Shown: piece after piece, positions 28,564-36,797 of the stretch
How the letters are laid out: each line of letters begins with the position of its first letter
Numbering within the stretch: position 1 is the first letter of the stretch
Origin: Polaribacter sp. MED152
GTDB taxonomy: Bacteria; Bacteroidota; Bacteroidia; Flavobacteriales; Flavobacteriaceae
Direction of reading: 5' to 3'
Assembly (NCBI RefSeq): GCF_000152945.2
Contig: NC_020830.1
Coordinates: forward strand, 1,498,501 to 1,562,500
Length of the DNA stretch: 64,000 nucleotides
Translations under genes and position numbers: made by a program
The notes under the pieces: model-generated
The model's input: the letters and a program-made list of their open reading frames with translations, nothing else
Databases searched by the model: none
Told to the model about the DNA's origin: nothing

Positions 28564-29373
28564 ATGGAAGAATACATTGAAAAGTTTCAAGACATATTCG
28601 TTGAATATGCACCAAAAGTACTTACAGCGTTAGTAATATTAATAGTAGGTTTATTTGCGATTAAGATTGTTGTTAGTTCTGCAAGAAAATTAATGGGTAA
28701 GGGTGGTGTGGATGTTACACTTCAAAAATTCTTAGGAAATTTAGCAGGTTGGGCATTAAAAATTTTACTATTTATTGTTGTTATCTCTAAATTAGGAGTA
28801 GAAACTACTTCATTTGCAGCTATAATTGCAGCTGCTGGTTTAGCTGTTGGTTTAGCCTTGCAAGGTTCTTTAGCTAATTTTGCTGGTGGAGTATTAATTA
28901 TGATTTTTAAACCTTTTAAAATTGGAGATTTAGTAGAAACTCAAGGAGAAATTGGTGTAGTTAAAGAAATCGAAATCTTTACAACCAAGTTAAAAGGTCT
29001 TTCTAATAAAGAAATTATAATACCTAATGGAGCCTTGTCTAATGGTAATATCGTTAACTATACTACAGAAGGTACAAGACGTGTAGATTTAGTTATAGGC
29101 GTTTCTTATGATGCTGATATTAAAAAAACCAAAGAAGTTTTAATGAATGTTTTAACGTCTCATCCTAAAGTATTAAAAGAACCAGCACCAACTGTAAATG
29201 TTTCTGAATTAGCTGATAGTTCTGTAAACTTTGCTGTAAGACCTTGGTCTACTTCTGATGACTATTGGGATGTTTATTTTGATATTACAGAAAATGCAAA
29301 AATAGCATTAGACAACGCAGGAATAGAAATTCCTTATCCACATAGAGTAAACATTAATAAAACAGAAGATTAA
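28564..29373 (+). CDS. small-conductance mechanosensitive channel (MscS family)
   Basis: A 269-residue MscS-type channel, releasing solutes on hypo-osmotic shock. Three membrane helices are seen: about 18-36, 58-78 and the pore-lining helix with the Ala/Gly-rich AAIIAAAGLAVGLALQGSLA near residues 88-107. The beta domain follows (FKIGDLVETQGEIGVVKEI, IPNGALSNGNIVNY) and an alpha-beta C-terminus. Length matches minimal MscS. It converges on tsaB with only three bases between the two stop codons. Confidence 0.94.
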   Translation: MEEYIEKFQDIFVEYAPKVLTALVILIVGLFAIKIVVSSARKLMGKGGVDVTLQKFLGNLAGWALKILLFIVVISKLGVETTSFAAIIAAAGLAVGLALQGSLANFAGGVLIMIFKPFKIGDLVETQGEIGVVKEIEIFTTKLKGLSNKEIIIPNGALSNGNIVNYTTEGTRRVDLVIGVSYDADIKKTKEVLMNVLTSHPKVLKEPAPTVNVSELADSSVNFAVRPWSTSDDYWDVYFDITENAKIALDNAGIEIPYPHRVNINKTED

Positions 29374-29376
29374 TAA

Positions 29377-30063
29377 TTAAAAAGAAGGTTTCTTTTTCTT
29401 TTCAGGAATTACTACAAAATCTTTCAAGTAAAAAGGTTCAAAATAAGCGACATCTTCGATGTCGTTTTTTTTGTACTTCTCATATGATAAAACCGCCATT
29501 TCTTTTGACGAAGGAAAATAATCTGCCAAAAATACGGCATTCTTATGAGTGATTACTTCTTTGCATTTCAAAGCACCATCACCTAAAAAAGTTACTTTAT
29601 TAGTTTCTAAATAAGATAAAAACGAATTTTCTGTGATAACTTCTGCCTTTATTGCTCTAACCTCATTGTAATTCGCATCAAATACAGAAGCATAAACCTC
29701 CATTCTTCTAGCATCAATCATGGGTACAATAAAACCTTCAGATACTTTAGTGGCATATGCTAGTGACTGTAAGGTATCAATTGAAATCAAAGGTTTGTCA
29801 AAAGCAAAACATAAGCCCTTGGCAGCAGACACTCCAATTCTTAAGCCTGTATAAGAACCAGGGCCTTTACTTACAGCAACAGCATCTATATCTTTAGAAC
29901 TTAAATTGGCTTCTTTTAAAACATCAGCTATAAATGGGTGTAATACTTCAGCATGTGAATAATTGCCATTATTAAGTTCTTTAATAGCCAAAATAACACC
30001 TTTGTCTGCTATGCTTACAGAGCAGTTTTTTGTAGCTGTTTCTATATTTAAAATAATACTCAA
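29377..30063 (-). CDS. tsaB: tRNA threonylcarbamoyladenosine biosynthesis protein TsaB
   Basis: A 228-residue ASKHA-fold protein that partners TsaD in making t6A37 of ANN-decoding tRNAs. NIETATKNCSVSIA opens the fold, and VSKGPGSYTGLRIGVSAAKGL is the family signature. The C-terminus is basic (EKKKKPSF). It lies downstream of the TolC-like gene, but a terminator-like hairpin sits between them. tsaD and tsaE are not in the window. Confidence 0.94.
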   Translation of the reverse strand: MSIILNIETATKNCSVSIADKGVILAIKELNNGNYSHAEVLHPFIADVLKEANLSSKDIDAVAVSKGPGSYTGLRIGVSAAKGLCFAFDKPLISIDTLQSLAYATKVSEGFIVPMIDARRMEVYASVFDANYNEVRAIKAEVITENSFLSYLETNKVTFLGDGALKCKEVITHKNAVFLADYFPSSKEMAVLSYEKYKKNDIEDVAYFEPFYLKDFVVIPEKKKKPSF

Positions 30064-30088
30064 ATTCTTTTTTTTACAAAGATAGATA

Positions 30089-30120
30089 TAAAAGAAAACC
30101 CCACTAAAAAAGTGAGGTTT
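30089..30120 (-). terminator. intrinsic terminator after the TolC-like gene
   Basis: Read on the minus strand, AAACCTCACT and AGTGGGGTTT pair over 10 positions with one G-T pair around T5, and a T-rich run follows. It separates the TolC-like gene from tsaB. Confidence 0.75.
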
Positions 30121-30141
30121 ATTGATGAAATATTTTTCTGA

Positions 30142-31473
30142 TTACTCTAACACTAACTCACCCGCATAAAATTGCAATACTTTAGTTTTAAAAACATAAT
30201 CATATTTAGAACGTATTAATGTAGTTTGCGCATTCACCAAACGATTTCTTACTTGATCGAAATCAAATTGAGTCATTGCCCCAAAATTATAACGTTCTTG
30301 CGCATTCTTAAACGATTCTTCTTGTGCTTCTAAAGAAATTTTAGCAGCCTCATAACTCTTTAATGCTGTTTTTACATCTAAGAAAGATTGTTCTATAGTT
30401 TGTTGTAAATTTAATTTTTCGCTCTCTAATCTTGTTTCAAAAATATCTTTATTTATCTCTGCTTGAGAAACTCTGTTTCTTGTTTGAAAACGATTAAAAA
30501 TTGGTATACGTACGTTAAAGCCTAAACCATAACCAAGGTTGTCGTTAATTTGATCAAAGAAATCTGTGTTAGAAAAACCTGGAGGTAAATTTAAGTTATA
30601 ACCGTAATTAGTAGAAACACCTGCAGATGCAGTGATTGATGGTAAAAAATCTGCTTTAGAAATTTCGATACCCAATGCTGCATTGTCTATGGCTAATTTT
30701 GCTCTTTCAATCTCTGGTAAATTATTTAAAGACTTTTCGTAAACATTACTTGAGTTTGTGTAAAACAAGTTTTCTGATGGCGTACCAACATCTACAGGTG
30801 CTACATCAAAGCCTTCTGCAGGTACTTGTAACAACTGAGCTAAGTTTAATAAAGCTAAATCTAATGCATTTTCGTTACTTATTACAGTTTGTAAATTAGA
30901 CGCAGCTGTAGATTGGGTATTTAATAAATCTCCTTTAGGTATTACACCAGATTTGAACCTACTTTCTGCAGCTTCAATTTGCTTTTCACTGATTTCGTAC
31001 TGAACTCTAGCAGCATTTAAATTTTCTTTTGCAAACAAGACATTTAAATATCCGTTAACTACAAATAAAGAAATATCATTTTCTATTTTCTTTAAATCTA
31101 ATTTACTCGATTCTACACCTAATTGTGCCTGCTTATAAATATTGGTATTTCTAAAACCGTTAAAAACGGTTATACCTGAACTTAAATTGATAGATCCACC
31201 AAAGAAACTTGTGTTTACCCTATCTTGAGATACAGGATCGAAACCAGTACCAAAGTTTAAGTTACCACCTGTGTTACCAGATAAGTTTGGTAGAAAGTTA
31301 CCTTTAGCTATTTCTACATCAATTTCTGATGATGCTAAATCTAATTTATTCTGCTGTATAGAGATGTTCTTAGCCAAGGCTTCATCTACACATTCTCTTA
31401 AAGTCCATTGTTTTTGTGAAAAAGTAGCAATAGAAGTAAATAAAGCTACAAGTACTATTAGTTGATTTCTCAA
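30142..31473 (-). CDS. TolC-family outer-membrane efflux protein
   Basis: A 443-residue outer-membrane channel protein. Signal peptide MRNQLIVLVALFTSIATFSQ is followed by the first TolC repeat (WTLRECVDEALAKNISIQQ) and long coiled-coil helices, with a second repeat from about residue 260 (NNLPEIERAKLAIDNAALGIE). The start is a TTG at 31473; an in-frame stop codon lies two codons upstream, and no later ATG keeps the signal peptide. The usual RND or ABC pump and membrane-fusion genes are not adjacent, so its transport partner is unknown. Confidence 0.92.
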   Translation of the reverse strand: MRNQLIVLVALFTSIATFSQKQWTLRECVDEALAKNISIQQNKLDLASSEIDVEIAKGNFLPNLSGNTGGNLNFGTGFDPVSQDRVNTSFFGGSINLSSGITVFNGFRNTNIYKQAQLGVESSKLDLKKIENDISLFVVNGYLNVLFAKENLNAARVQYEISEKQIEAAESRFKSGVIPKGDLLNTQSTAASNLQTVISNENALDLALLNLAQLLQVPAEGFDVAPVDVGTPSENLFYTNSSNVYEKSLNNLPEIERAKLAIDNAALGIEISKADFLPSITASAGVSTNYGYNLNLPPGFSNTDFFDQINDNLGYGLGFNVRIPIFNRFQTRNRVSQAEINKDIFETRLESEKLNLQQTIEQSFLDVKTALKSYEAAKISLEAQEESFKNAQERYNFGAMTQFDFDQVRNRLVNAQTTLIRSKYDYVFKTKVLQFYAGELVLE

Positions 31474-31596
31474 AACTTAAATATTTTTTGGTTGGTTAAC
31501 ACTTTCTTATCACTAGAAAGAAATGCGTTTATTTCAATTTGCTAATAAGACGATTAAAAGTAAAATTTGTTACAGTATTTTACTCTTATTGAAATG

Positions 31597-31815
31597 TTAA
31601 TTTTTAATTCTCTTTCTATATCTGTATAAAGTGAAGAATAATACACCAATTAATAAGTAAGGAAAAACCATTAAATATGTAATTCCGTTATTTACGCCTT
31701 CAGCCATAGAAATATCTCCATTTTCTACTACAGCCTTACACATGGCACATTGAGCGTAACCAAATTGCGATAGTAATAAAAAAACTGCAATAAAAAAGTG
31801 TTTATATCTAAGCAT
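31597..31815 (-). CDS. small CxxC membrane protein of the oxidase accessory operon
   Basis: A 72-residue protein with a cleavable-looking N-terminal hydrophobic segment, then CAMCKAVVENG (Cys23 and Cys26), then one C-terminal membrane helix (YLMVFPYLLIGVLFFTLY) and a basic tail. The CxxC motif would face the periplasm. Its start overlaps the end of the DUF420 gene by 8 bases, in an operon with SCO proteins, so a part in copper or redox assembly of cytochrome oxidase is plausible. No assigned family is known to me. Confidence 0.8.
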   Translation of the reverse strand: MLRYKHFFIAVFLLLSQFGYAQCAMCKAVVENGDISMAEGVNNGITYLMVFPYLLIGVLFFTLYRYRKRIKN

Positions 31816-32347
31816 AATAAGGAGCTATCATTAAATATACAATAACACCTGTTACTGCTACATATAACCAAATAGGAAACGTTTTTCTCGCTATCTTTTT
31901 ATGAGCTGCAAAATTACCCAACTTTGCTCTCATATAGGTTAATAGCACGAAAGGTATTACTATTACAGATAGTACGATGTGCGTTATTAAAATAAAATAA
32001 TACAAATAAGCAATAAAACCTTCTCCACCAAAAGTAGTAGAATCAGAGGTCATATGATAAGCGATATACATTACCAAGAAAACCAATGATAAAAGAATTG
32101 CAAACGTATTCAATTGTTCATGTAACTTTTGATTTCCATTTTTAATAGCAACTACAGCTGCAATTAAAACAACTGCTGTTAACCCATTAATAGTTGCATA
32201 TATAGGTGGTAAAAAAGTTAAAGGCTCTACATCAAAACCTAATTCTCTTAAGTTAATTCCAAACAATGCTGCTACAGCTAAAGGAATAATAATAGTTAAA
32301 GCCGTAATAATTTTCTTGTACTTCTTTTCTTGTGCTAGGCTACTCAT
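31808..32347 (-). CDS. DUF420 membrane protein (CtaM-like oxidase maturation factor)
   Basis: A 179-residue protein with five predicted membrane helices. Conserved histidines are seen in QKLHEQLN, AYHMTSDS, ITHIVLSV and AAHKKIARKTFPIWLYV, the pattern of DUF420. A DUF420 member in Firmicutes (CtaM) is needed for maturation of heme-A-containing oxidases, which fits the location between SCO and a CxxC protein. It overlaps both neighbours by 8 bases, which indicates translational coupling. Confidence 0.9.
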   Translation of the reverse strand: MSSLAQEKKYKKIITALTIIIPLAVAALFGINLRELGFDVEPLTFLPPIYATINGLTAVVLIAAVVAIKNGNQKLHEQLNTFAILLSLVFLVMYIAYHMTSDSTTFGGEGFIAYLYYFILITHIVLSVIVIPFVLLTYMRAKLGNFAAHKKIARKTFPIWLYVAVTGVIVYLMIAPYYA

Positions 32348-32984
32348 TTAATAATAATTTTATGTCTTCTTTTAATTCTTTCATTTGATCTGGAAAATCT
32401 TCATCACCCAAAGCACTATAATACATTAAAGGGTTACCTAGTTCGTCTTTTCTAGATCTTATGTAACCATCTTTATCTACTAATGCAAATAAACCTGAAT
32501 GTTCAAAACCTCCATGCTCTTCTTCTCCTTTTCCAACATACAATTTAAAACCTTTGGTGGATAAATTATAAACTACCTCTTCTGACTTTCCTGTAAGCAA
32601 ATGCCAATTTTTATGAGTTATACCATTATTCTTAGCATATTCTTTTAATACTTCTGGAGTATCAATTTCTGGTGTTATTGATATAGATGCAATACCAAAT
32701 TCTGGATTTCCAAAAAACGAGTTTTGTAAAACCAGCATTTTTTGATTCATAATAGGACAAATACTAGGGCATGTAGAAAAGAAAAACTCTACTACATATA
32801 CTTTGTCTTTATAATTTTCATTGGTAATAGTTTCACCCTCTTGATTTATAAATTCGAAATCAGGTACTTTACCAAATTTCATTAAACCAGAGTCTTCGAA
32901 TCTGCCCACTATTTTAGGAATAGCATAAATACCAAATAACAATATAATAAAAGCAATACCTACGTATGAATACTTCTTTTTCAT
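32340..32984 (-). CDS. SCO1/SenC family copper chaperone
   Basis: A 214-residue membrane-anchored thioredoxin-fold protein that delivers copper to the CuA centre of cytochrome oxidase. An N-terminal anchor (about residues 8-24) precedes the domain. The copper ligands are Cys72 and Cys76 in STCPSICP, and a His in GGFEHSGLFALVD (His162 is the best candidate). It overlaps the preceding SCO-like gene by 4 bases and the DUF420 gene by 8 bases. Confidence 0.95.
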   Translation of the reverse strand: MKKKYSYVGIAFIILLFGIYAIPKIVGRFEDSGLMKFGKVPDFEFINQEGETITNENYKDKVYVVEFFFSTCPSICPIMNQKMLVLQNSFFGNPEFGIASISITPEIDTPEVLKEYAKNNGITHKNWHLLTGKSEEVVYNLSTKGFKLYVGKGEEEHGGFEHSGLFALVDKDGYIRSRKDELGNPLMYYSALGDEDFPDQMKELKEDIKLLLNE

Positions 32985-33652
32985 AATCCTACTTCCTTTC
33001 TGTTGGCTTTATTCTTATTTTTATCTTTAAAGGCTGCATAATATTCATAGTACAAAACCTTAACATCATCCTTTAGTTTACTATTTAATACAGAAACCGA
33101 ATTTATATTGTACCCATAAAGTTTTCCATCTGAAGTATCATCATCATTTGTTCTACCTCTTAAGTTACCTTCTCTATCTATTAAAAAAACATTATTGGTT
33201 GTCAAATCTACCAATGGTTCATTAATAGACATAGTATCGTAAAAACCTTCTATTTCGCCTTCTGAGCTTTCTACAAAAATCCAGTTTTGCATATCTGTAA
33301 AATCAGATAGCTTTTCTTTTAAACGATCAACTGCTGCATCACTCCCTTTAGGATAAATAGCGATAATTTGAAATTGCTTATAGTCTAAGAAAGTTTTGTA
33401 AATCTTTTCATTCAAGGCTAAAATTCCGGGTCTCATATTTTCAGTATTGTTTCCAAGAAAACTAACAATTGAAATATGGCCTTTAAATGAAGTTTGATTT
33501 TTGCTATCTATTTCAGAAATATCTGCAACGTTCTTAGTTAGCACAGGTAACTTTGTAAAGTTATTAGTACCTGTAGATAAAATTAAAAACAGTATTAATG
33601 GAAAGATAAAAAGTAGAAATAATACAATTCTTTTCTTGGTAAAAAACTTCAT
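32981..33652 (-). CDS. cysteine-free SCO/thioredoxin-fold relative, membrane anchored
   Basis: A 223-residue protein with an N-terminal membrane anchor (residues 9-26) and a domain that follows the SCO layout: an opening strand SIVSFLGNNT at the place of the CxxxC loop, a following helix (RPGILALNEKIYKTF), a middle strand FQIIAIYPKG, and the VFLIDREGNLRGR strand where SCO has its His-to-DKDG segment. It contains no cysteine at all and lacks the metal His. It is therefore unlikely to bind CuA copper like SCO. It is the first gene of the accessory operon, overlapping the true SCO gene by 4 bases. Homology to SCO is by eye and moderate. Confidence 0.7.
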   Translation of the reverse strand: MKFFTKKRIVLFLLFIFPLILFLILSTGTNNFTKLPVLTKNVADISEIDSKNQTSFKGHISIVSFLGNNTENMRPGILALNEKIYKTFLDYKQFQIIAIYPKGSDAAVDRLKEKLSDFTDMQNWIFVESSEGEIEGFYDTMSINEPLVDLTTNNVFLIDREGNLRGRTNDDDTSDGKLYGYNINSVSVLNSKLKDDVKVLYYEYYAAFKDKNKNKANRKEVGL

Positions 33653-33705
33653 AAGGGAATAAATTATAATTGAACTAGAACTAGTTTTGTGCTTATTAAG
33701 TATAG

Positions 33706-33733
33706 AAAAAGGTGGTTAAAACCACCTTTTTTA
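33706..33733 (-). terminator. intrinsic terminator after oxidase subunit IV
   Basis: AAAAAGGTGGT (33706-33716) pairs with ACCACCTTTTT (33721-33731) around TAAA. It lies right after the subunit IV gene and splits the oxidase region into a structural operon (right) and an assembly operon (left). Confidence 0.9.
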
Positions 33734-33738
33734 TTTTT

Positions 33739-34080
33739 TTACCAACGTACAAGTGGCGCTAAAGTATCGAACAAATAATTACCTTCTATTAGTAATAAAG
33801 TTACTAAGTAACAGATTAGGAAAATTCCTGTCCAAACTATAGATCTTCTAAACCATTTTTTCTCACCTTCTAAGTGCATAAAAGACCATGCAATGTAGTA
33901 AGCTTTAAACAAGGTTAAAATTATAAAGATCCAGTTTAAAGGACTTGTACCTAAAAAACTTGTTAAATGTAAAATGTCTGGTTTTATGATACCTAATGCT
34001 ACTTCAACAATAGTAACTATAGATAGTAAACCAAATACCATCCATATTTTCTTAACGTTAGATTCGTGTGCGTGTGCCAT
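33739..34080 (-). CDS. cytochrome c oxidase subunit IV family protein
   Basis: A 113-residue protein with three membrane helices (starting at IWMVFGLLSIVTIVEVALG, NWIFIILTLFKAYYIAWSFMHL and TGIFLICYLVTLLLIEGNY) and a His-containing N-terminus (MAHAHES). The FKAYYIAWSFMHLEGE segment is typical of prokaryotic subunit IV. It follows two subunit III genes in the same operon and is followed by a terminator. Subunits I and II are not in the window. Confidence 0.9.
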   Translation of the reverse strand: MAHAHESNVKKIWMVFGLLSIVTIVEVALGIIKPDILHLTSFLGTSPLNWIFIILTLFKAYYIAWSFMHLEGEKKWFRRSIVWTGIFLICYLVTLLLIEGNYLFDTLAPLVRW

Positions 34081-34100
34081 TTGTTGCTCTTATTTTTTAA

Positions 34101-35081
34101 TTATACTAAGTAGAAGAATGTAAATACGAATACCCAAACTAAATCTACAAAGTGCCAATATAATCCTACCTTTTCTACCATTTCATAATGTCCTCTTTTT
34201 TCATAAGTACCAAGAATTACATTAAAAAATATGATGATGTTAATTACTATTCCAGAGAATACGTGAAAACCGTGGAAACCTGTAATAAAGAAAAAGAAAT
34301 CTGCAAATATGGTGTTACCATATTCGTTTACTTTTAAGTTAGCGCCTTCAACAACCATGTTTGCTTTAGCCAACTCTTCTAAACCTTTTTCTCTAGAAAA
34401 GATAATTTTTTGTTTCTTATCCATATCTATTTGCTCACTTCTAATTAAAATAGAAGGGTTTGCCTCATAAGAAGCCATAACTTGAGCTACAGAATATTCA
34501 GGTACTGTTTTTTCACCTTCAAACCACAAACCATTCTTTTTGGTATGTGTTATTCTACCATCTGTTCTTTCTCCCACAACAAAATCAGAAAGTGCTATTT
34601 GATGACCATCTTTTACAAACTGTAATACTTTACCATCTGTAGTTTTAACTGCACCATAAGAACCTTTAATAAACGTATTCCATTCCCAAGCTTGAGAACC
34701 AACGAAAATTAAACCTCCAATAATGGTAGCAAACATATACCAAGCTACTTTATTCTTTTGCATTTTATGACCAGCATCTACAGCCAATACCATAGTTACC
34801 GAAGAAAATATTAATACAAACGTCATAAATGCAACATAATACATAGGGAATTCTCCATGTATAAAAGGGATGTGCGTAAATACCTCATCTGCAATTGGCC
34901 AAGAATCGATAAATTTAAAACGCGTTAAACCATAAGCTGCTAAAAATCCTGAGAATGTTAGTGCATCAGATAGAATGAAGAACCACATCATCATTTTACC
35001 ATAGCTTGCACCAAATGGTCTTACTCCACCACCACTCCAAGTGTTTTTTCCGTCTGAAGGTATAGCAATATTTGCTTCCAT
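34101..35081 (-). CDS. cytochrome c oxidase subunit III (with large hydrophilic insert)
   Basis: A 326-residue subunit III. Membrane helices cover about residues 25-130 and 260-326, including FFFITGFHGFHVFSGIVINI and the C-terminal GLYWHFVDLVWVFVFTFFYL, the family hallmarks. Between helix 4 and the next lies a polar segment of about 115 residues (roughly 135-250) that classical subunit III does not have. It starts 52 bases after the shorter subunit III homologue and ends 20 bases before subunit IV. Confidence 0.93.
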   Translation of the reverse strand: MEANIAIPSDGKNTWSGGGVRPFGASYGKMMMWFFILSDALTFSGFLAAYGLTRFKFIDSWPIADEVFTHIPFIHGEFPMYYVAFMTFVLIFSSVTMVLAVDAGHKMQKNKVAWYMFATIIGGLIFVGSQAWEWNTFIKGSYGAVKTTDGKVLQFVKDGHQIALSDFVVGERTDGRITHTKKNGLWFEGEKTVPEYSVAQVMASYEANPSILIRSEQIDMDKKQKIIFSREKGLEELAKANMVVEGANLKVNEYGNTIFADFFFFITGFHGFHVFSGIVINIIIFFNVILGTYEKRGHYEMVEKVGLYWHFVDLVWVFVFTFFYLV

Positions 35082-35133
35082 AAATAATATTTAATTAAAA
35101 TCTTAAATGTTTGTCAAAATTAATCAATTTTCA

Positions 35134-35721
35134 TCACCTAATAAAATAGAAAAAGAAAAATAGATAAATCCATAATAAATCTACAAAATGCCAGAAAATA
35201 GCTCCTAATTCGAACCCTAGCAAATCATTTGGCTTGTATTTATATTTAAAATGATTATAAATTACAACAAATAGTACAATAACCCCTGCAAAGATGTGCA
35301 AGATGTGCATAAATGTAATACCAATTATAAAAGATGTAGATACTGTGCTTTCTGGCCCAGTAAAAAATAAACCTACACTTTTTAACTGATTAAAACCTAC
35401 ATATTGTTGCCAAATAAAACCTAGTCCTAAAGCCAAGGTAAGTACCAAGAAAATTAGTGACATTTGTCTTTTATCTTTCTTTAAAAAGCTTTGCGATAAA
35501 AATAAAGTAATACTGCTTAATACAATTAAGCCAGTACTAATAAAAAAGGCCTGTGGCAAATCAAAATCTACCCAGTCATCACGCTTCATACTTATTACAT
35601 AAGCACTGGTTAGCCCTGCAAAAAACATAACCATACTAATCATGGCTACCCATAACATAGGCTTGGCTGATTTACTTTGAGCTGCCTTATACTCTTGTTC
35701 TAATGCTTGTTCTTCTATCAT
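35134..35721 (-). CDS. second cytochrome c oxidase subunit III homologue
   Basis: A 195-residue protein with five predicted membrane helices and the subunit III elements MHILHIFAGVIVLFVVIY and IFWHFVDLLWIYLFFFFYFI. I start it at the ATG at 35721, one base after the cyoE stop codon. A TTG at 35742 would give seven more residues and overlap cyoE. Two adjacent subunit III genes of different length are seen here, so both may be part of one caa3-type complex. Which is structural in the mature oxidase cannot be told. Confidence 0.9.
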   Translation of the reverse strand: MIEEQALEQEYKAAQSKSAKPMLWVAMISMVMFFAGLTSAYVISMKRDDWVDFDLPQAFFISTGLIVLSSITLFLSQSFLKKDKRQMSLIFLVLTLALGLGFIWQQYVGFNQLKSVGLFFTGPESTVSTSFIIGITFMHILHIFAGVIVLFVVIYNHFKYKYKPNDLLGFELGAIFWHFVDLLWIYLFFFFYFIR

Positions 35722-35722
35722 C

Positions 35723-36625
35723 TTAATGTAAAAATTTATCAACTACATATATAACTTGTACAATGGTTATGTACAAAACACTGGCTAGCATTAATTTTCG
35801 GGCATCTGTATTTTGTTCAGATTTGTGCAATTTTACACCATAATACAACATTACCAATCCTAGTAACGCTACTATTACAGCTGTTAGTGGATAGATATAA
35901 AAATCTCCAGAAACTTTTAACACAGGTGCTATAGAAACCAAAATCATAATAACCGTGTAAAAAATAATTTGTTTTACAGCACTTTTATCTTTGGTATTCA
36001 TTGGCAGCATATTAAAACCTGCCTTTTTATATTCTTCGAACTGCAACCAACCTATGGCCCAGAAGTGTGGAAACTGCCAAAAAAACTGAATCATAAATAG
36101 CATACCAGCTTCTATACCAAACTGATTTGTTGCAGCTACCCAACCTAACATAAATGGTATAGCTCCAGGTATTGCACCTACAAAAACGGTTAAAGGTGTA
36201 ACAGATTTTAATGGTGTATAAACTGAGGTATATAAAAATATAGAAATAGCCCCAAATAATGCTGTTTTTGGGTTAATGCTATACAAAATACCTAAACCTA
36301 AAAGTGTAAACAAAACTGCAACAAACATGGCAAAATTAACAGACATTCTACCTGTTGGTAATGGCCTATTCATTGTACGCAGCATAAGAGCATCAGTATC
36401 TTTTTCTATAACTTGATTAAATGCGTTAGAAGCACCAACCATAAAAAAACCACCTAAACCTAATAAAATTAATGTTGAAAAATTCACGACATCAACTGCT
36501 AATAAATAGCCAGCAACAGACGAAAAAACTACGCTTAAAGATAAGCCAACTTTAGTAAGCTGTTTTAAGTCTGATAAAAGCGTATCCATTGCTATTTTTG
36601 TCTCTGAAATTACAGTTGAATTCAT
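35723..36625 (-). CDS. cyoE: protoheme IX farnesyltransferase (heme O synthase)
   Basis: A 300-residue UbiA-family membrane enzyme that adds the farnesyl tail to heme B, giving heme O, the substrate of CtaA. The aspartate-rich motif NAFNQVIEKDTDALMLRT and the YTPLKSVTPLTVFVGAIPGA loop are visible, with about nine helices. The start is the ATG at 36625; a TTG at 36646 falls inside a perfect -7 promoter element. It is the first gene of the oxidase structural operon, followed after one base by a subunit III homologue. Confidence 0.96.
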   Translation of the reverse strand: MNSTVISETKIAMDTLLSDLKQLTKVGLSLSVVFSSVAGYLLAVDVVNFSTLILLGLGGFFMVGASNAFNQVIEKDTDALMLRTMNRPLPTGRMSVNFAMFVAVLFTLLGLGILYSINPKTALFGAISIFLYTSVYTPLKSVTPLTVFVGAIPGAIPFMLGWVAATNQFGIEAGMLFMIQFFWQFPHFWAIGWLQFEEYKKAGFNMLPMNTKDKSAVKQIIFYTVIMILVSIAPVLKVSGDFYIYPLTAVIVALLGLVMLYYGVKLHKSEQNTDARKLMLASVLYITIVQVIYVVDKFLH

Positions 36626-36643
36626 ATTGCCACGAATGTTTTG

Positions 36644-36651
36644 CAAAGATA
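36644..36651 (-). promoter_or_regulatory. -7 promoter element of the cyoE-oxidase operon
   Basis: TATCTTTG on the minus strand matches TAnnTTTG exactly, 18 bases before the cyoE ATG at 36625. It decides the start, since the longer frame would begin within it. Confidence 0.55.
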
Positions 36652-36705
36652 TTTGATAATTATGAATTTACCATACAAATCGATGGTTTTGTGATTTAAA
36701 ACACA

Positions 36706-36734
36706 TAAAAAAACCCACTCATAATATGAGTGGG
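36706..36734 (-). terminator. intrinsic terminator of the 198-residue membrane protein gene
   Basis: CCCACTCATA (36714-36723) and TATGAGTGGG (36725-36734) form a strong stem; on the minus strand a T7 run follows. A second hairpin, GTGGTTT (36760-36766) with AAACCAC (36773-36779), lies between it and the stop codon at 36798. Confidence 0.85.
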
Positions 36735-36797
36735 AAAATTGCTATGAAAAAGAAAAAGTGTGGTTTAATAAAAAACCACGTGCAAATATAAATATAA

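Noticed and set aside
36626..36646. Longer cyoE starting at TTG 36646
   Set aside because: That codon falls inside a perfect -7 promoter element; the ATG at 36625 fits better.
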